Below are positions 44,768 to 53,637 of a DNA stretch of 64,000 bases, piece by piece (the first letter of the stretch is position 1; every line of letters begins with the position of its first letter). The translations under genes and the position numbers were made by a program. The notes beneath the pieces were generated by a model. That model searched no databases. It was given only the letters and a program-made list of their open reading frames with translations, and was not told the origin of the DNA. Source of the DNA: JAEUMD01 sp044222395 (GTDB lineage Bacteria; Pseudomonadota; Alphaproteobacteria; Rhizobiales; Hyphomicrobiaceae). The stretch lies in the NCBI GenBank assembly GCA_044222395.1, contig JBGANK010000010.1:1-64000 (forward strand). The letters run 5' to 3'.

Positions 44768-45493
44768 TCAGGACACCACCGTGGCGCGTGCCTCTCCCCG
44801 CAACACCTTGAGGAGATTTCCTGTTTCCTCGACGGAGAACACAATTACCGGAAGTTGATTGTCGCGGGCAAGGGCGATTGCTGCCCCGTCCATGACCTGC
44901 AAATTGCGGGACAGAACCTCAGAGTAGCCGAGGTTGTCATAGCGGACGGCCTTTGGATCCTTCTTGGGGTCGGCGGAATAGACGCCGTCGACCTGGGTGG
45001 CCTTGGCCATGGCATCACAATTGGTCTCAATGGCGCGCAGGGTTGCCGCGGTGTCGGTCGTAAAGAACGGATTGCCGGTGCCGGCTGCGAAGATGACGAC
45101 GCGGCCCTTGCGCAGATGGTGCATCGCCTTGGGCCGCACGTAGCTTTCGCAAACGGTCGGCATGGGGATCGCCGACTGTACCCGCGCGGACACCTTGAGC
45201 TTTTCGAGCGCCCCCTGAAACGCTAGCGAATTCATGACGGTGGCGAGCATGCCCATATAGTCGGCGGTGGCCCGCTCCATACCCTTGGCGGCGCCCTGGA
45301 GGCCGCGGAAGATGTTTCCGCCACCGATGACGATGGCCAATTGCGCGCCCGCCGCTACCGCCTCGGCAACTTCGCGCGCCAGCCGGTCGACGACTTCTAT
45401 GTCGATGCCATAGCCGGATTTGCCCATCAGCGCCTCGCCGGAGAGCTTCAGGAGCAGGCGCTTGTACTTGAGCGGTGGTTGCTGGGACGACAT
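44768..45493 (-). CDS. pyrH: Uridylate kinase
   Basis: 241 residues from ATG 45493 with GGAGG six bases away. Phosphorylates UMP to UDP; hexameric bacterial type. Motifs: RLLLKLSGEALMG, VIGGGNIFRG, and FFTTDTAATLRAIE. C-terminal part ARDNQLPVIVFSVEETGNLLKVL is normal. 194 bases upstream of frr. Confidence 0.96.
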   Translation of the reverse strand: MSSQQPPLKYKRLLLKLSGEALMGKSGYGIDIEVVDRLAREVAEAVAAGAQLAIVIGGGNIFRGLQGAAKGMERATADYMGMLATVMNSLAFQGALEKLKVSARVQSAIPMPTVCESYVRPKAMHHLRKGRVVIFAAGTGNPFFTTDTAATLRAIETNCDAMAKATQVDGVYSADPKKDPKAVRYDNLGYSEVLSRNLQVMDGAAIALARDNQLPVIVFSVEETGNLLKVLRGEARATVVS

Positions 45494-45802
45494 GGGGTTC
45501 CTCCAGTGCGCCCTGTCCGGATGCCGGCAAAGCGGACGAGTGCGCCAATCCTGGCCGCACGCCATACCCCAATTCGGGCGCGGATGGCACTCCCCGTGCG
45601 GTCGAAACTGAAACATGCACGAGGAAATGCAGATCTTGCTTCCAGAAATGTGAACGGCCGATCGACGTGGACCGGCCGTCTGGAATGTCGAATTTCGAGA
45701 GCGCGGGCGGAACTTGGCACCGCCATGGCTGCGTCACATGGGCGGCTTGGACCCGTTCCAATCCCGCGCTGAGAGACCGATTCAGGTCGGCACTGGACTG
45801 TT
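45494..45802. other. Intergenic region between tsf and pyrH
   Basis: 309 bases with no visible gene. A hairpin with arms ACGGCCG (45654-45660) and CGGCCGT (45673-45679) around a 12-base loop is present, not followed by a T run. It might be a weak end for tsf or a leader structure for pyrH. Confidence 0.4.
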
Positions 45803-46723
45803 CTAGCCGCCCGACATCTTCGCGACTTCCGCGGCGAAGTCGTCGTCACCCTTTTCGATGCCTTCGCCCAGCGCGTAGCGGACGTAGCTCTTTAGGGTGA
45901 TCGTGCCGCCTGCCGCCTTCTCCGCTTCCTTCAGTGCCTGGCCGACCGACTTGGAGGTGTCGTGAATGAAGGGCTGTTCGAGCAGGCAATGCTCCTTGGC
46001 GAAGCTCTTCAGGCTCGACTGGAAGATCTTCTCCAGCACCTCGGGCTTCTTGCCCTGGTTCTTCTCGGCCAGGATGCCCTTCTCGCGCTCGAGCACCTCT
46101 GCAGGCACGCCGGCCAAGTCGAGCGCAACCGGGTTGGTGGCGGCGACGTGCATGGCGATCTGGCGGCCGATCTCGGTGAGGACGTCGGCCTTGCCCGCGG
46201 ATTCGAGCGCGACAAGCACGCCGATCTTGCCGAGGCCGTCAGCGGCTTGGTTGTGCATGTAGCTCGATACGGCACCCTTGCTTACCGAAGCGACCGCGGT
46301 CCGGCGCAATGACATGTTCTCGCCGATGGTGGCGATCATCTCCTTGACGTAGTCCTCGACGCTGTATGCGCTGCCGGGGAACTTCATGGCGGCGAGCTTG
46401 GCGATGTCGCCATTGGCGCTCGGCGCGAGCCCGGCAATGCCAGAGACCATCTTCTGGAACTGCTCGTTGCGGGCGACGAAGTCGGTCTCGGAATTGACCT
46501 CGACGACAGCACCCGTGGCGCCTTTGGTGATGATGCCGACGAGCCCCTCGGCGGCAACGCGGCCGGCCTTCTTGGCGGCTTTCGACAATCCCTTCGCGCG
46601 CAGCCAGTCGATGGCGGCCTCGATGTCGCCGCTGGTCTCGGTCAGCGCCTTCTTGCAATCCATCATGCCGGCGCCGGTGCGATCGCGCAGCTCTTTGACG
46701 AGGGATGCGGAAATCTGGGTCAT
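45803..46723 (-). CDS. tsf: Elongation factor Ts
   Basis: 306 residues. Nucleotide exchange factor for EF-Tu. N-terminal UBA-like domain with LRDRTGAGMMDCKKALTETSG, then NSETDFVARNEQF, then the two core subdomains and coiled-coil. Length normal for alphaproteobacteria. Downstream of rpsB, with a double-hairpin repeat in the 238 bases between them. Confidence 0.96.
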   Translation of the reverse strand: MTQISASLVKELRDRTGAGMMDCKKALTETSGDIEAAIDWLRAKGLSKAAKKAGRVAAEGLVGIITKGATGAVVEVNSETDFVARNEQFQKMVSGIAGLAPSANGDIAKLAAMKFPGSAYSVEDYVKEMIATIGENMSLRRTAVASVSKGAVSSYMHNQAADGLGKIGVLVALESAGKADVLTEIGRQIAMHVAATNPVALDLAGVPAEVLEREKGILAEKNQGKKPEVLEKIFQSSLKSFAKEHCLLEQPFIHDTSKSVGQALKEAEKAAGGTITLKSYVRYALGEGIEKGDDDFAAEVAKMSGG

Positions 46724-46832
46724 GGGTGTTCCATCGGTTGGCGGACGCGGCAGTCATGCGCCCGCGACGTGAAAGCGACGTGACTGCGGGGACCGGATTG
46801 CCCCCGCGCCGTGCTTGTTCGAGTTGTGTGGC

Positions 46833-46935
46833 TAGAGCGCGTTCACTTCATTGGAATCGCGAACGCGCTCTATCTCTTTCATTTGAGCATGTTTTTCACG
46901 CTGAACCGCTTACACTTCAGCTAAACATGCTCTAG
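46833..46935. repeat. Double-hairpin intergenic repeat, copy 2
   Basis: TAGAGCGCGTTC (46833-46844) pairs with GAACGCGCTCTA (46861-46872), and GAGCATGTTT (46885-46894) pairs with AAACATGCTC (46923-46932). Nearly the same over about 100 bases as copy 1 at 18793-18895, including the ends and spacing. It lies between rpsB and tsf, genes normally joined in one operon. Confidence 0.85.
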
Positions 46936-46961
46936 GGCCGCAACTGCTGGCGTCAGTGCGA

Positions 46962-47951
46962 TCAGGCTGCTGCAGCGTCAACCAGCTTCTTGGCCTCGAC
47001 CTGCCAGTTGTCCGTGGTGATCTGGCCCTTGAGCCGGAGCTGGGTATCGAGAGCCGCGGTCTGCTCGGCATCGAGGTCAGCGATCTGCCAGAAATGGTAG
47101 ACGCCAGCATCGTTGAGGCGCTGCTCGATCTTCGGCGTGATGCCCGGGATGCGCTTCAGGTCGTCGGCCTCGCCGCGAGGCGCTTCGATGCCCTTGAACG
47201 CCGACGCCGGCAGGGTCTCGCCCACCGGCTTGACGGCAGCACCGATATCGACGCCCGCTGCCTGCTGGCTGCGCTCCAGTCCATCGATCGCAGCACGCGC
47301 GATCAAGTCGCAATAAAGCGTGATGGCGCGGCCGGCGTCGTCGTTGCCCGGGATCGGGAAGTCGATGCCGTCGGGATCGCAATTGGTGTCGACGATGGCG
47401 ACGATCGGGATGCCAAGCTTCTTGGCTTCCTTGATGGCGATGTGCTCCTTGTTGGTGTCGATCACGAACAAGAGATCGGGCGTGCCGCCCATGTCCTTGA
47501 TGCCGCCAAGGGCGAGGTTGAGCTTGTCGCGCTCGCGCGTCAGGTTCAGCACTTCCTTCTTGGCGCGGCCGTGCGGATCGTTGAGGATGTCCTCGTACTG
47601 GCGCAGGCGGCGGATCGACTGGGAGATGGTCTTCCAGTTGGTCAGCGTGCCGCCGGGCCAGCGGTGGTTGATGAAGTACTGGGCCGAGCGCTTGGCGGCA
47701 TCGGCAATCGAGTCGGACGCCGCGCGCTTGGTGGCGACGAACAGGACGCGACCGCCGCCGGCAACGGTGTCGGACACCTTGACCAGCGCCTGATGCAGCA
47801 TCGGCGTGGTCTGGGTCAGGTCGATGATGTGGATGTTGTTGCGGGCACCGAAGATGAACGAGGCCATCTTGGGGTTCCAGCGGTGGGCCTGGTGGCCGAA
47901 GTGCACGCCAGCTTCCAAGAGCTGACGCATGTTGAACGTGGGCAGCGCCAT
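46962..47951 (-). CDS. rpsB: 30S ribosomal protein S2
   Basis: 329 residues from ATG 47951 (MALPTFNMRQLLEAGVHFGHQ) with AAAAGGA upstream. Residues about 1-230 are typical S2: HRWNPKMASFIFG, LFVATKRAA, INHRWPGGTLTNWKTI, FVIDTNKEHIAIKEAKKLGIPIVAIVDTNCDPDGIDFPIPGNDDA. About 75 extra residues at the end form a helix-hairpin-helix-like extension (LKRIPGITPKIEQRLNDAGV, then FWQIADLDAEQTAALD), a feature known in Rhizobiales S2. First gene of the rpsB-tsf-pyrH-frr block. Confidence 0.97.
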   Translation of the reverse strand: MALPTFNMRQLLEAGVHFGHQAHRWNPKMASFIFGARNNIHIIDLTQTTPMLHQALVKVSDTVAGGGRVLFVATKRAASDSIADAAKRSAQYFINHRWPGGTLTNWKTISQSIRRLRQYEDILNDPHGRAKKEVLNLTRERDKLNLALGGIKDMGGTPDLLFVIDTNKEHIAIKEAKKLGIPIVAIVDTNCDPDGIDFPIPGNDDAGRAITLYCDLIARAAIDGLERSQQAAGVDIGAAVKPVGETLPASAFKGIEAPRGEADDLKRIPGITPKIEQRLNDAGVYHFWQIADLDAEQTAALDTQLRLKGQITTDNWQVEAKKLVDAAAA

Positions 47952-48198
47952 CGTTTGATGATCCTTTTCCGGTTGAACCTCCGTGATCCTGAGAGAGCGA
48001 AGGCATTGATCTGGCTTTATTTTCCAGAAATGCCGAAACGCCCACCGGAGCGACCGACCGGGGCTTTCAATCCGGCCAGCGCATGGGATCACGTGTGGGA
48101 TGGGCGGGTTATGGCGGAAGTCGGCGTCGAAGGCAAGGCCGGCACCGCATTTTGCGGGGCACGCGGCTCTTGGGGCCTACGCTTAAGAGGCGAATCGC

Positions 48199-48918
48199 TC
48201 AAGGCAGGCAGCGACGGAAGCGGGCCTTGGCCGCGGGGGTGAGAATGGCGATGGCCGAGGGTTTGGCGCTCACCCACGCGCGCAGGTCCGCGACGTCGGC
48301 TTCGTCCATGCCGATGCAGCCCGCGGTGCCTTTGCCAGGCTGACGCCAGACGTGGATGAAGATGCACGAGCCGGCCTTGTTGGCGGCATCGGCGGGATAG
48401 TCGACGACGACACCGCGCCGGTAGAGCGGTTCGGCGGCCATTTCGTCGAACTTGGTTCCGGGCTCCACGGAGCTCTTGTCGACGATGCGGCCATAGCTTT
48501 GCAAGCGCGGTTCCTCGACGCAAATGTGGCGGCCCATTTCGAGCATCATGTAGCCGGGGAGGGATTGTGCGTCCGCGCCGAACGGTGCGCCGATGGCGTA
48601 GATGCCGATCGGTGAGCGCTTGTCGCCTTCCTCTTTCAGCGGCTCTCCGGGTGCAGCGAAGTGACGGAAGCCGGCGCCCCAGGCGACGCCCTTCAGGCCG
48701 ACGACGGCCTGGCGCATGGCGCCGACGGCTTGCCAAGGCGCGGCAGTGGCTGTGCGTTCATAGGTCTCCAGGATCGCCGCGCTTTGATCGAAGGCCGATG
48801 CGGTGACGACGACGAGGCGCAATGCTTTCACGATCTCCGTTGGGCAATCCTCGGCGCGGCTCTCGCTGGTCGACATGCTGATCATTGCGGCGATGATCGG
48901 AACGAGCTTCCAGTTCAT
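48199..48918 (-). CDS. Exported L,D-transpeptidase (YkuD) family protein
   Basis: 239 residues with a signal peptide (about 1-22, KLVPIIAAMISMSTSESRAE). The YkuD-type active site is seen at the C-terminal end: CIFIHVWRQPGKGTAGCIGMDEAD, with His in IHVW and the catalytic Cys in TAGCIGM. A GDKRSPIGIYAIG block (about 98-110) is typical of L,D-transpeptidase folds before the core. The His/Cys motif resembles YkuD/ErfK-like proteins that act on peptidoglycan, though substrate and reaction are unknown. Follows rpsB on the same strand with 247 bases between. Confidence 0.8.
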   Translation of the reverse strand: MNWKLVPIIAAMISMSTSESRAEDCPTEIVKALRLVVVTASAFDQSAAILETYERTATAAPWQAVGAMRQAVVGLKGVAWGAGFRHFAAPGEPLKEEGDKRSPIGIYAIGAPFGADAQSLPGYMMLEMGRHICVEEPRLQSYGRIVDKSSVEPGTKFDEMAAEPLYRRGVVVDYPADAANKAGSCIFIHVWRQPGKGTAGCIGMDEADVADLRAWVSAKPSAIAILTPAAKARFRRCLP

Positions 48919-49036
48919 TGCCGCCTCCCCTTCGTGTCGTGGTCGCTAACTCTAGTTGAAGACATCGTGCGATCAATTGATCCGCGTGACCGGGGTCTTA
49001 GTTCGTGGAGCCCAGACGATTGCGTGCGCATTCGAA

Positions 49037-52000
49037 TTACAGCTCCACCACTTCGAGAACGCCAGGGACGGTGGAGAGGATGCCGGCCTGCTGTGGCGAG
49101 ACGTCGAATGAGCCGGGGACCGCCATCTCCAGTTCGCGACCGCGTTCGGGCAACGCCATCACCAAGCGGATTTCGCCGCCCTTGCGGCCGTTTGAAGCCT
49201 TCGGCTGCAGGCGCTCGAGGATCTCCTTCTTCCAGTTCTTCTGGCGGGCGATCACGGCAGCATCGAGCACCAGCTTCAAGCCGCGCTGAACACTCGCTGC
49301 CACCTCGTCCAACGCTTCCAGCGACTGCACGCGCATCTTCAGCGTGTCGCCATCGCGTTCGGCCTCGACACCGATCACCACAGGTGTTCCCGGCTTCAAC
49401 AGATGGCCGCAGGCGTTGAGCGTATCGGAGAAGATCACCGCCTCGAACTGACCGCTCATGTCGGAGAACATGGCGAAGGCGAACTTGTTGCCGCGTTGCG
49501 ATTTCCGCTCGCGGGCGGAGACGACGATGCCGGCGAGGCGGCCCGTCGAGGAACCATATTCGGCAGCGGCCTCGAACTCGGCATAGCGGCGGATGCCGAG
49601 CCTGGCGAGCAGGCTCTGGTACTGGTCGAGCGGGTGGCCCGAAAGATAGAAACCGACGGCCTCGAACTCGGCGGTGAGTTTTTCCATCGGCGTCCAGGCG
49701 CGCGTCGGCTTCAAGTCGAGCATCGGCGGTCCTGCAGAGCCGCCGCCGAACAAGTCGGACGTGCCCAGAGCCTTATCGCTATCCACGCGCTGTGCCATCG
49801 CCATCACCGCGTCAGCACTGGCAGCGACAGCGGCGCGATTCAATTCGACGCCATCGAAGGCGCCTGCCTTGCTCATGGTCTCGATGGCGCGCTTGTTCAA
49901 TGCCTTGGAATTGATGCGCGAGGCGAAATCTCCCAACGACTTGTAGGAGCCATTCTCGGCGCGCTCCGCGACGATCGTCTCGACAGCACCCGCACCGATG
50001 TTTTTCAAGGCCGCCAGCGAGTAGCGGATGGCGCCGCGCTGTTCCTTCTCATGCCCACCTCTCTCCCCCTCACCCCCACCCTCTCCCCCTAGGGGAGTGG
50101 GAGAAGTGGCAGCCGCGACAGAAGCGCTGACCGCCAACCGGCCCTGCACGGGCCGGTCAGCCCGCGACTGCGCGCCGGCTCCAGTGCGCCGGTCGTCAAC
50201 TCGGAAGCCGTCAGCGGCAGGCAAGTTCTTGCAACTCGCGTCAGCAAAAACAGTGACTGGTGGCTCGGGCAGGAAATCGACGGTCGAGGCATTGATGCAC
50301 GGCGGCTTGACGATGATGCCGCTTTTTCGCGCCTCTGACGCGAACATGGCCAGCTTGTCGGTATTGCCCATGTCGAGAGTCATGGAGGCGGCCAGGAATT
50401 CCTCGCGATAGTTGGCCTTCATGAAGGCGGTGTGGTAGCTGACCAGCGCGTAGGCAGCGGCGTGCGACTTGTTGAAGCCGTAGCCGGCAAACTTGTTGAC
50501 CAGCTCGAAGATGTAGACGGCGTCGTCCTTCTTGACACCATTGGCTATGGCGCCATCGACGAAGCGGGCCTGCTGACGGGCCATCTCGTCCTTGTCCTTC
50601 TTGCCCATCGCGCGTCGCAGCATGTCGGCCTGGCCGAGCGTGTAGCCGCCCATCACCTGCGCGATCTGGATGACCTGCTCCTGATAGATGATGACGCCGT
50701 AGGTCTCTTCGAGAATTCCCTTCAGCATCGGATGCAGGTAGTCGACCGGCTCCTCGCCGTGTTTGCGGTTGATGTAGGTGGGAATGTTGTCCATCGGGCC
50801 GGGGCGATAGAGCGCCACCATGGCGATGATGTCCTCGAAGCGGTCCGGCCGGAGCCGCTTCAGGCTTTCGCGCATGCCTGTCGATTCCAGCTGGAACACG
50901 CCCACAGTATCGGCGCGCGCCAACAGCTCGTAGGATTTCTTGTCGTCGAGAGGCAGCGCGGCCAGATCGATCGTGATGCCGCGGCCGCGCTTCACGAACT
51001 CGACGGCCTTTTGCAGCACGGTGAGCGTCTTCAGGCCGAGGAAGTCGAACTTCACGAGGCCTGCCGCCTCGACCATCTTCCAGTTGAACTGGGTGACAGG
51101 CGTTGCAGACTTGGGGTCCTTGTAGAGCGGCACCAGCTCGTCGAGCGGGCGATCGCCGATCACCATGCCGGCGGCGTGCGTGGAGGCGTGGCGATAAAGG
51201 CCTTCGAGCTTTTCTGAGATCTCCAGCAGGCGGGCGACGATCGGCTCACGGTCGCGCTCCTCCTGCAGCTTCGGCTCGCCTTCGATCGCCTGGGCGAGCG
51301 TCACCGGATTGGCAGGATTGTTGGGGACCAGTTTGCAGAGACGATCGACCTGGCCATAGGGCATCTGCAGAACGCGGCCAACATCGCGCAGCACGGCGCG
51401 TGCCTGCAGCTTGCCGTGCGTAATGATCTGGGCGACGCGGTCGTGGCCGTACTTGTCCTGAACGTAGCGGATCACCTCGTCGCGACGGTCCTGACAGAAG
51501 TCGACGTCGAAGTCCGGCATCGAGATGCGCTCAGGATTGAGGAAGCGCTCGAACAGCAGGCCGAACCTCAGCGGATCGAGATCGGTGATGGTTAGAGCCC
51601 ACGCAACCACCGAGCCGGCGCCAGAGCCGCGGCCCGGTCCGACCGGAATGCCGCTCGCCTTGGCCCACTTGATGAAGTCGGCGACGATCAGGAAGTAGCC
51701 GGGGAACTTCATGCGGGTGATGACGTCGACCTCGTAGGCGAGGCGCTTCTCGTAGTCCTCGACGGTGAAGCCCGGCGCCAGCGGATTGGCAGCGAGACGC
51801 GCGGCAAGCCCCTGCTCGGCCTGCCGCTTCATCTCGGCGGCTTCCAGACGGAACTGCTCGATCTCGCTGACGCTGTCATCGCCGGCAACGAAGCGTGGCA
51901 GGATCGGCTTGCGGCCCTTGGGCCGGTAGGCGCAACGGATGGCGATCTCGACGGTATTCTCCAGCGCCTCGGGCAGATCGGCGAACAGCCTCGCCATCTC

Positions 52001-52831
52001 GTCGGGGCTCTTGAAGTAGTGCTCGCGCGTCACGCGGCGGCGATTGTCCTCGACGACGTAGCTGCCCTCGGCAATGCACAGAAGCGCGTCGTGCGCCTCG
52101 TAGTCGTCGGGCTTGGCGAAATAGACCTCGTTGGTGGCGACGATCGGCAGCTTGTGGGAATAGGCAAGCTGCAGCAGCTGCGGTTCCAGCTCGCGCTCGG
52201 CGGAAAGCCCATGGCGCTGCAGCTCGACATAGAGGCGATCAGCGAACACACCCAGGAGCGCGTCGAGACGGTCCGCGGCGAGGCGGCTCTGGCCTTCGCG
52301 CAATGGCCGGTCGATTGGTCCATCGGGACCGCCGGTCAGGGCAATCACACCTTCGGCGTGTTGCATGATGTCGGAGAACTTGACATGCGGCGGCTCGCCA
52401 TCGGCCGGAAGCAGGAAGGCGTGGCTGGCGAGTTTCATCAGAGCCGCGTAGCCGTCCTCGTTCATGGCAAGCAGTGTCAAGAGGCCGTCGGCGCGCGGGT
52501 CGAATGCCACGCCGCCGCGAGGACCAGCCTGTGGCAGTTTCGGATCGACGGTGGCGTGCCTGCCGAAGTCGACGGCGAGCGAGATGCCGACGATAGGCTG
52601 CACTCCGGCGCCGGCGAGCTTGTCGGAGAACTCCAGCGCGCCGAACATGTTGTTGGTGTCGGTAAGCGCGATGGCCGGATAGGCTGCGGCTTCAGCGAGC
52701 TTTGCGAGCTTGCCGATCGGCAGCGCGCCTTCCAAAAGCGAATAGGCCGAGTGCACCTTGAGCGGGATATAGCGCGGCAAGGCGGGGGCCGAACTGGCGG
52801 CTTCGGCGGACGTGCGATTCGGGTCGGTCAT
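49037..52831 (-). CDS. dnaE: DNA polymerase III alpha subunit, with in-frame insertion
   Basis: 1264 residues; alphaproteobacterial DnaE1 usually has about 1150-1200. Replicative polymerase catalytic subunit. PHP domain (HSAYSLLEGALPIGKL, ALTDTNNMFGALEF), palm with PGRGSGAGSVVAW and the catalytic PDFDVDFCQDRRDEVI, fingers with GMRESLKRL and the HhH/OB C-terminal parts all present. Between VDF (residue 853) and AIRYSLAALKN (934) are about 80 residues where relatives have roughly 10-20; this piece contains two palindromes at DNA level and looks like an inserted repeated element. No frameshift: the whole frame is open. Head gene of a dnaE-lolD-lolC region as in other Rhizobiales. Confidence 0.96.
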   Translation of the reverse strand: MTDPNRTSAEAASSAPALPRYIPLKVHSAYSLLEGALPIGKLAKLAEAAAYPAIALTDTNNMFGALEFSDKLAGAGVQPIVGISLAVDFGRHATVDPKLPQAGPRGGVAFDPRADGLLTLLAMNEDGYAALMKLASHAFLLPADGEPPHVKFSDIMQHAEGVIALTGGPDGPIDRPLREGQSRLAADRLDALLGVFADRLYVELQRHGLSAERELEPQLLQLAYSHKLPIVATNEVYFAKPDDYEAHDALLCIAEGSYVVEDNRRRVTREHYFKSPDEMARLFADLPEALENTVEIAIRCAYRPKGRKPILPRFVAGDDSVSEIEQFRLEAAEMKRQAEQGLAARLAANPLAPGFTVEDYEKRLAYEVDVITRMKFPGYFLIVADFIKWAKASGIPVGPGRGSGAGSVVAWALTITDLDPLRFGLLFERFLNPERISMPDFDVDFCQDRRDEVIRYVQDKYGHDRVAQIITHGKLQARAVLRDVGRVLQMPYGQVDRLCKLVPNNPANPVTLAQAIEGEPKLQEERDREPIVARLLEISEKLEGLYRHASTHAAGMVIGDRPLDELVPLYKDPKSATPVTQFNWKMVEAAGLVKFDFLGLKTLTVLQKAVEFVKRGRGITIDLAALPLDDKKSYELLARADTVGVFQLESTGMRESLKRLRPDRFEDIIAMVALYRPGPMDNIPTYINRKHGEEPVDYLHPMLKGILEETYGVIIYQEQVIQIAQVMGGYTLGQADMLRRAMGKKDKDEMARQQARFVDGAIANGVKKDDAVYIFELVNKFAGYGFNKSHAAAYALVSYHTAFMKANYREEFLAASMTLDMGNTDKLAMFASEARKSGIIVKPPCINASTVDFLPEPPVTVFADASCKNLPAADGFRVDDRRTGAGAQSRADRPVQGRLAVSASVAAATSPTPLGGEGGGEGERGGHEKEQRGAIRYSLAALKNIGAGAVETIVAERAENGSYKSLGDFASRINSKALNKRAIETMSKAGAFDGVELNRAAVAASADAVMAMAQRVDSDKALGTSDLFGGGSAGPPMLDLKPTRAWTPMEKLTAEFEAVGFYLSGHPLDQYQSLLARLGIRRYAEFEAAAEYGSSTGRLAGIVVSARERKSQRGNKFAFAMFSDMSGQFEAVIFSDTLNACGHLLKPGTPVVIGVEAERDGDTLKMRVQSLEALDEVAASVQRGLKLVLDAAVIARQKNWKKEILERLQPKASNGRKGGEIRLVMALPERGRELEMAVPGSFDVSPQQAGILSTVPGVLEVVEL
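50033..50272 (-). repeat. In-frame palindrome-bearing insertion in dnaE
   Basis: 240 bases (80 codons) not expected from DnaE alignments. It holds the REP-like unit CCCCTCACCCCCACCCTCTC with CTCCCCCTAGGGGAG (about 50064-50105) and a perfect palindrome ACCGGCCC (50137-50144) / GGGCCGGT (50150-50157). The encoded stretch includes TPLGGEGGGEGERGG and a Arg/Asp/Gln-rich part, low complexity and likely a disordered surface loop. Confidence 0.7.
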
Positions 52832-52910
52832 GAGGGCCGATCATAGCCGAGTGCGACGATCGTGCACGCGCCCGCTGCCGCCTTGTCCACCATCATGGAC
52901 CGGACCGGCC

Positions 52911-53627
52911 CTAACTATGAGCATATCCACGCGGCACATCATGCAGCAGCCCATCGGAGAGCTGCAATATGCGGTCCATGCGGTGAGCGAGATCGATGTT
53001 GTGGGTGGCGATCAAAGCGGCGACGCCGGTCCTGCGGATGAGTGAGATCAGCTCGTTGAAGACGCGCTCGGAGGTCTTGGGATCGAGGTTGCCGGTCGGC
53101 TCGTCGGCCAGCAGCAGGCGCGGCGCGTTGGCAAGTGCGCGACAGATCGCGGTGCGCTGCTGTTCGCCGCCCGAAAGCTCCGCCGGGCGATGCTCGACAC
53201 GCTCGGCGAGGCCAAGCGAGGCCAGCAGATCGCGGCCGCGTTGTTGTGCCTTGCCACGCGGGGCACCGGCGATCATCTGCGGGATGACGACATTCTCAAG
53301 CGCGGTGAACTCGGGCAGCAACTGGTGGAACTGATAGACGAAGCCGACCTCACCGCGTCGAACCGCGGTGCGTTGGCCGTCGTCCATGCGCGCGCAATCG
53401 CGGCCGTTGACGATGACGTGGCCGCTATCGGGTTGCTCGAGCAATCCGGCGATGTGCAAGAGCGTCGACTTGCCAGCACCCGAAGGTCCAACCAGCGCGA
53501 CAGCTTCACCCGGCATCAGTCGCGCGGAGGCGCCGGCAAGGACGTGGATGGCGCGCGGGCCCTGGTGGAACGTGCGCCTGATGTCGATGAGCTGGAGCAC
53601 CGGCGCAGAGGATGCGTTCGTGTTCAC
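52911..53627 (-). CDS. lolD: Lipoprotein-releasing ABC transporter ATP-binding protein
   Basis: 238 residues. ATPase of the LolCDE complex that releases lipoproteins from the inner membrane to LolA. Walker A ALVGPSGAGKSTLL, signature LSGGEQQRTAICRAL, Walker B LLLADEPTGNLD and a THNIDLAHRMDR switch region, as in the LolD/MacB subgroup. Ten bases after lolC; dnaE follows after about 80 bases. Confidence 0.95.
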   Translation of the reverse strand: MNTNASSAPVLQLIDIRRTFHQGPRAIHVLAGASARLMPGEAVALVGPSGAGKSTLLHIAGLLEQPDSGHVIVNGRDCARMDDGQRTAVRRGEVGFVYQFHQLLPEFTALENVVIPQMIAGAPRGKAQQRGRDLLASLGLAERVEHRPAELSGGEQQRTAICRALANAPRLLLADEPTGNLDPKTSERVFNELISLIRRTGVAALIATHNIDLAHRMDRILQLSDGLLHDVPRGYAHS

Positions 53628-53637
53628 TACCGGGGCC

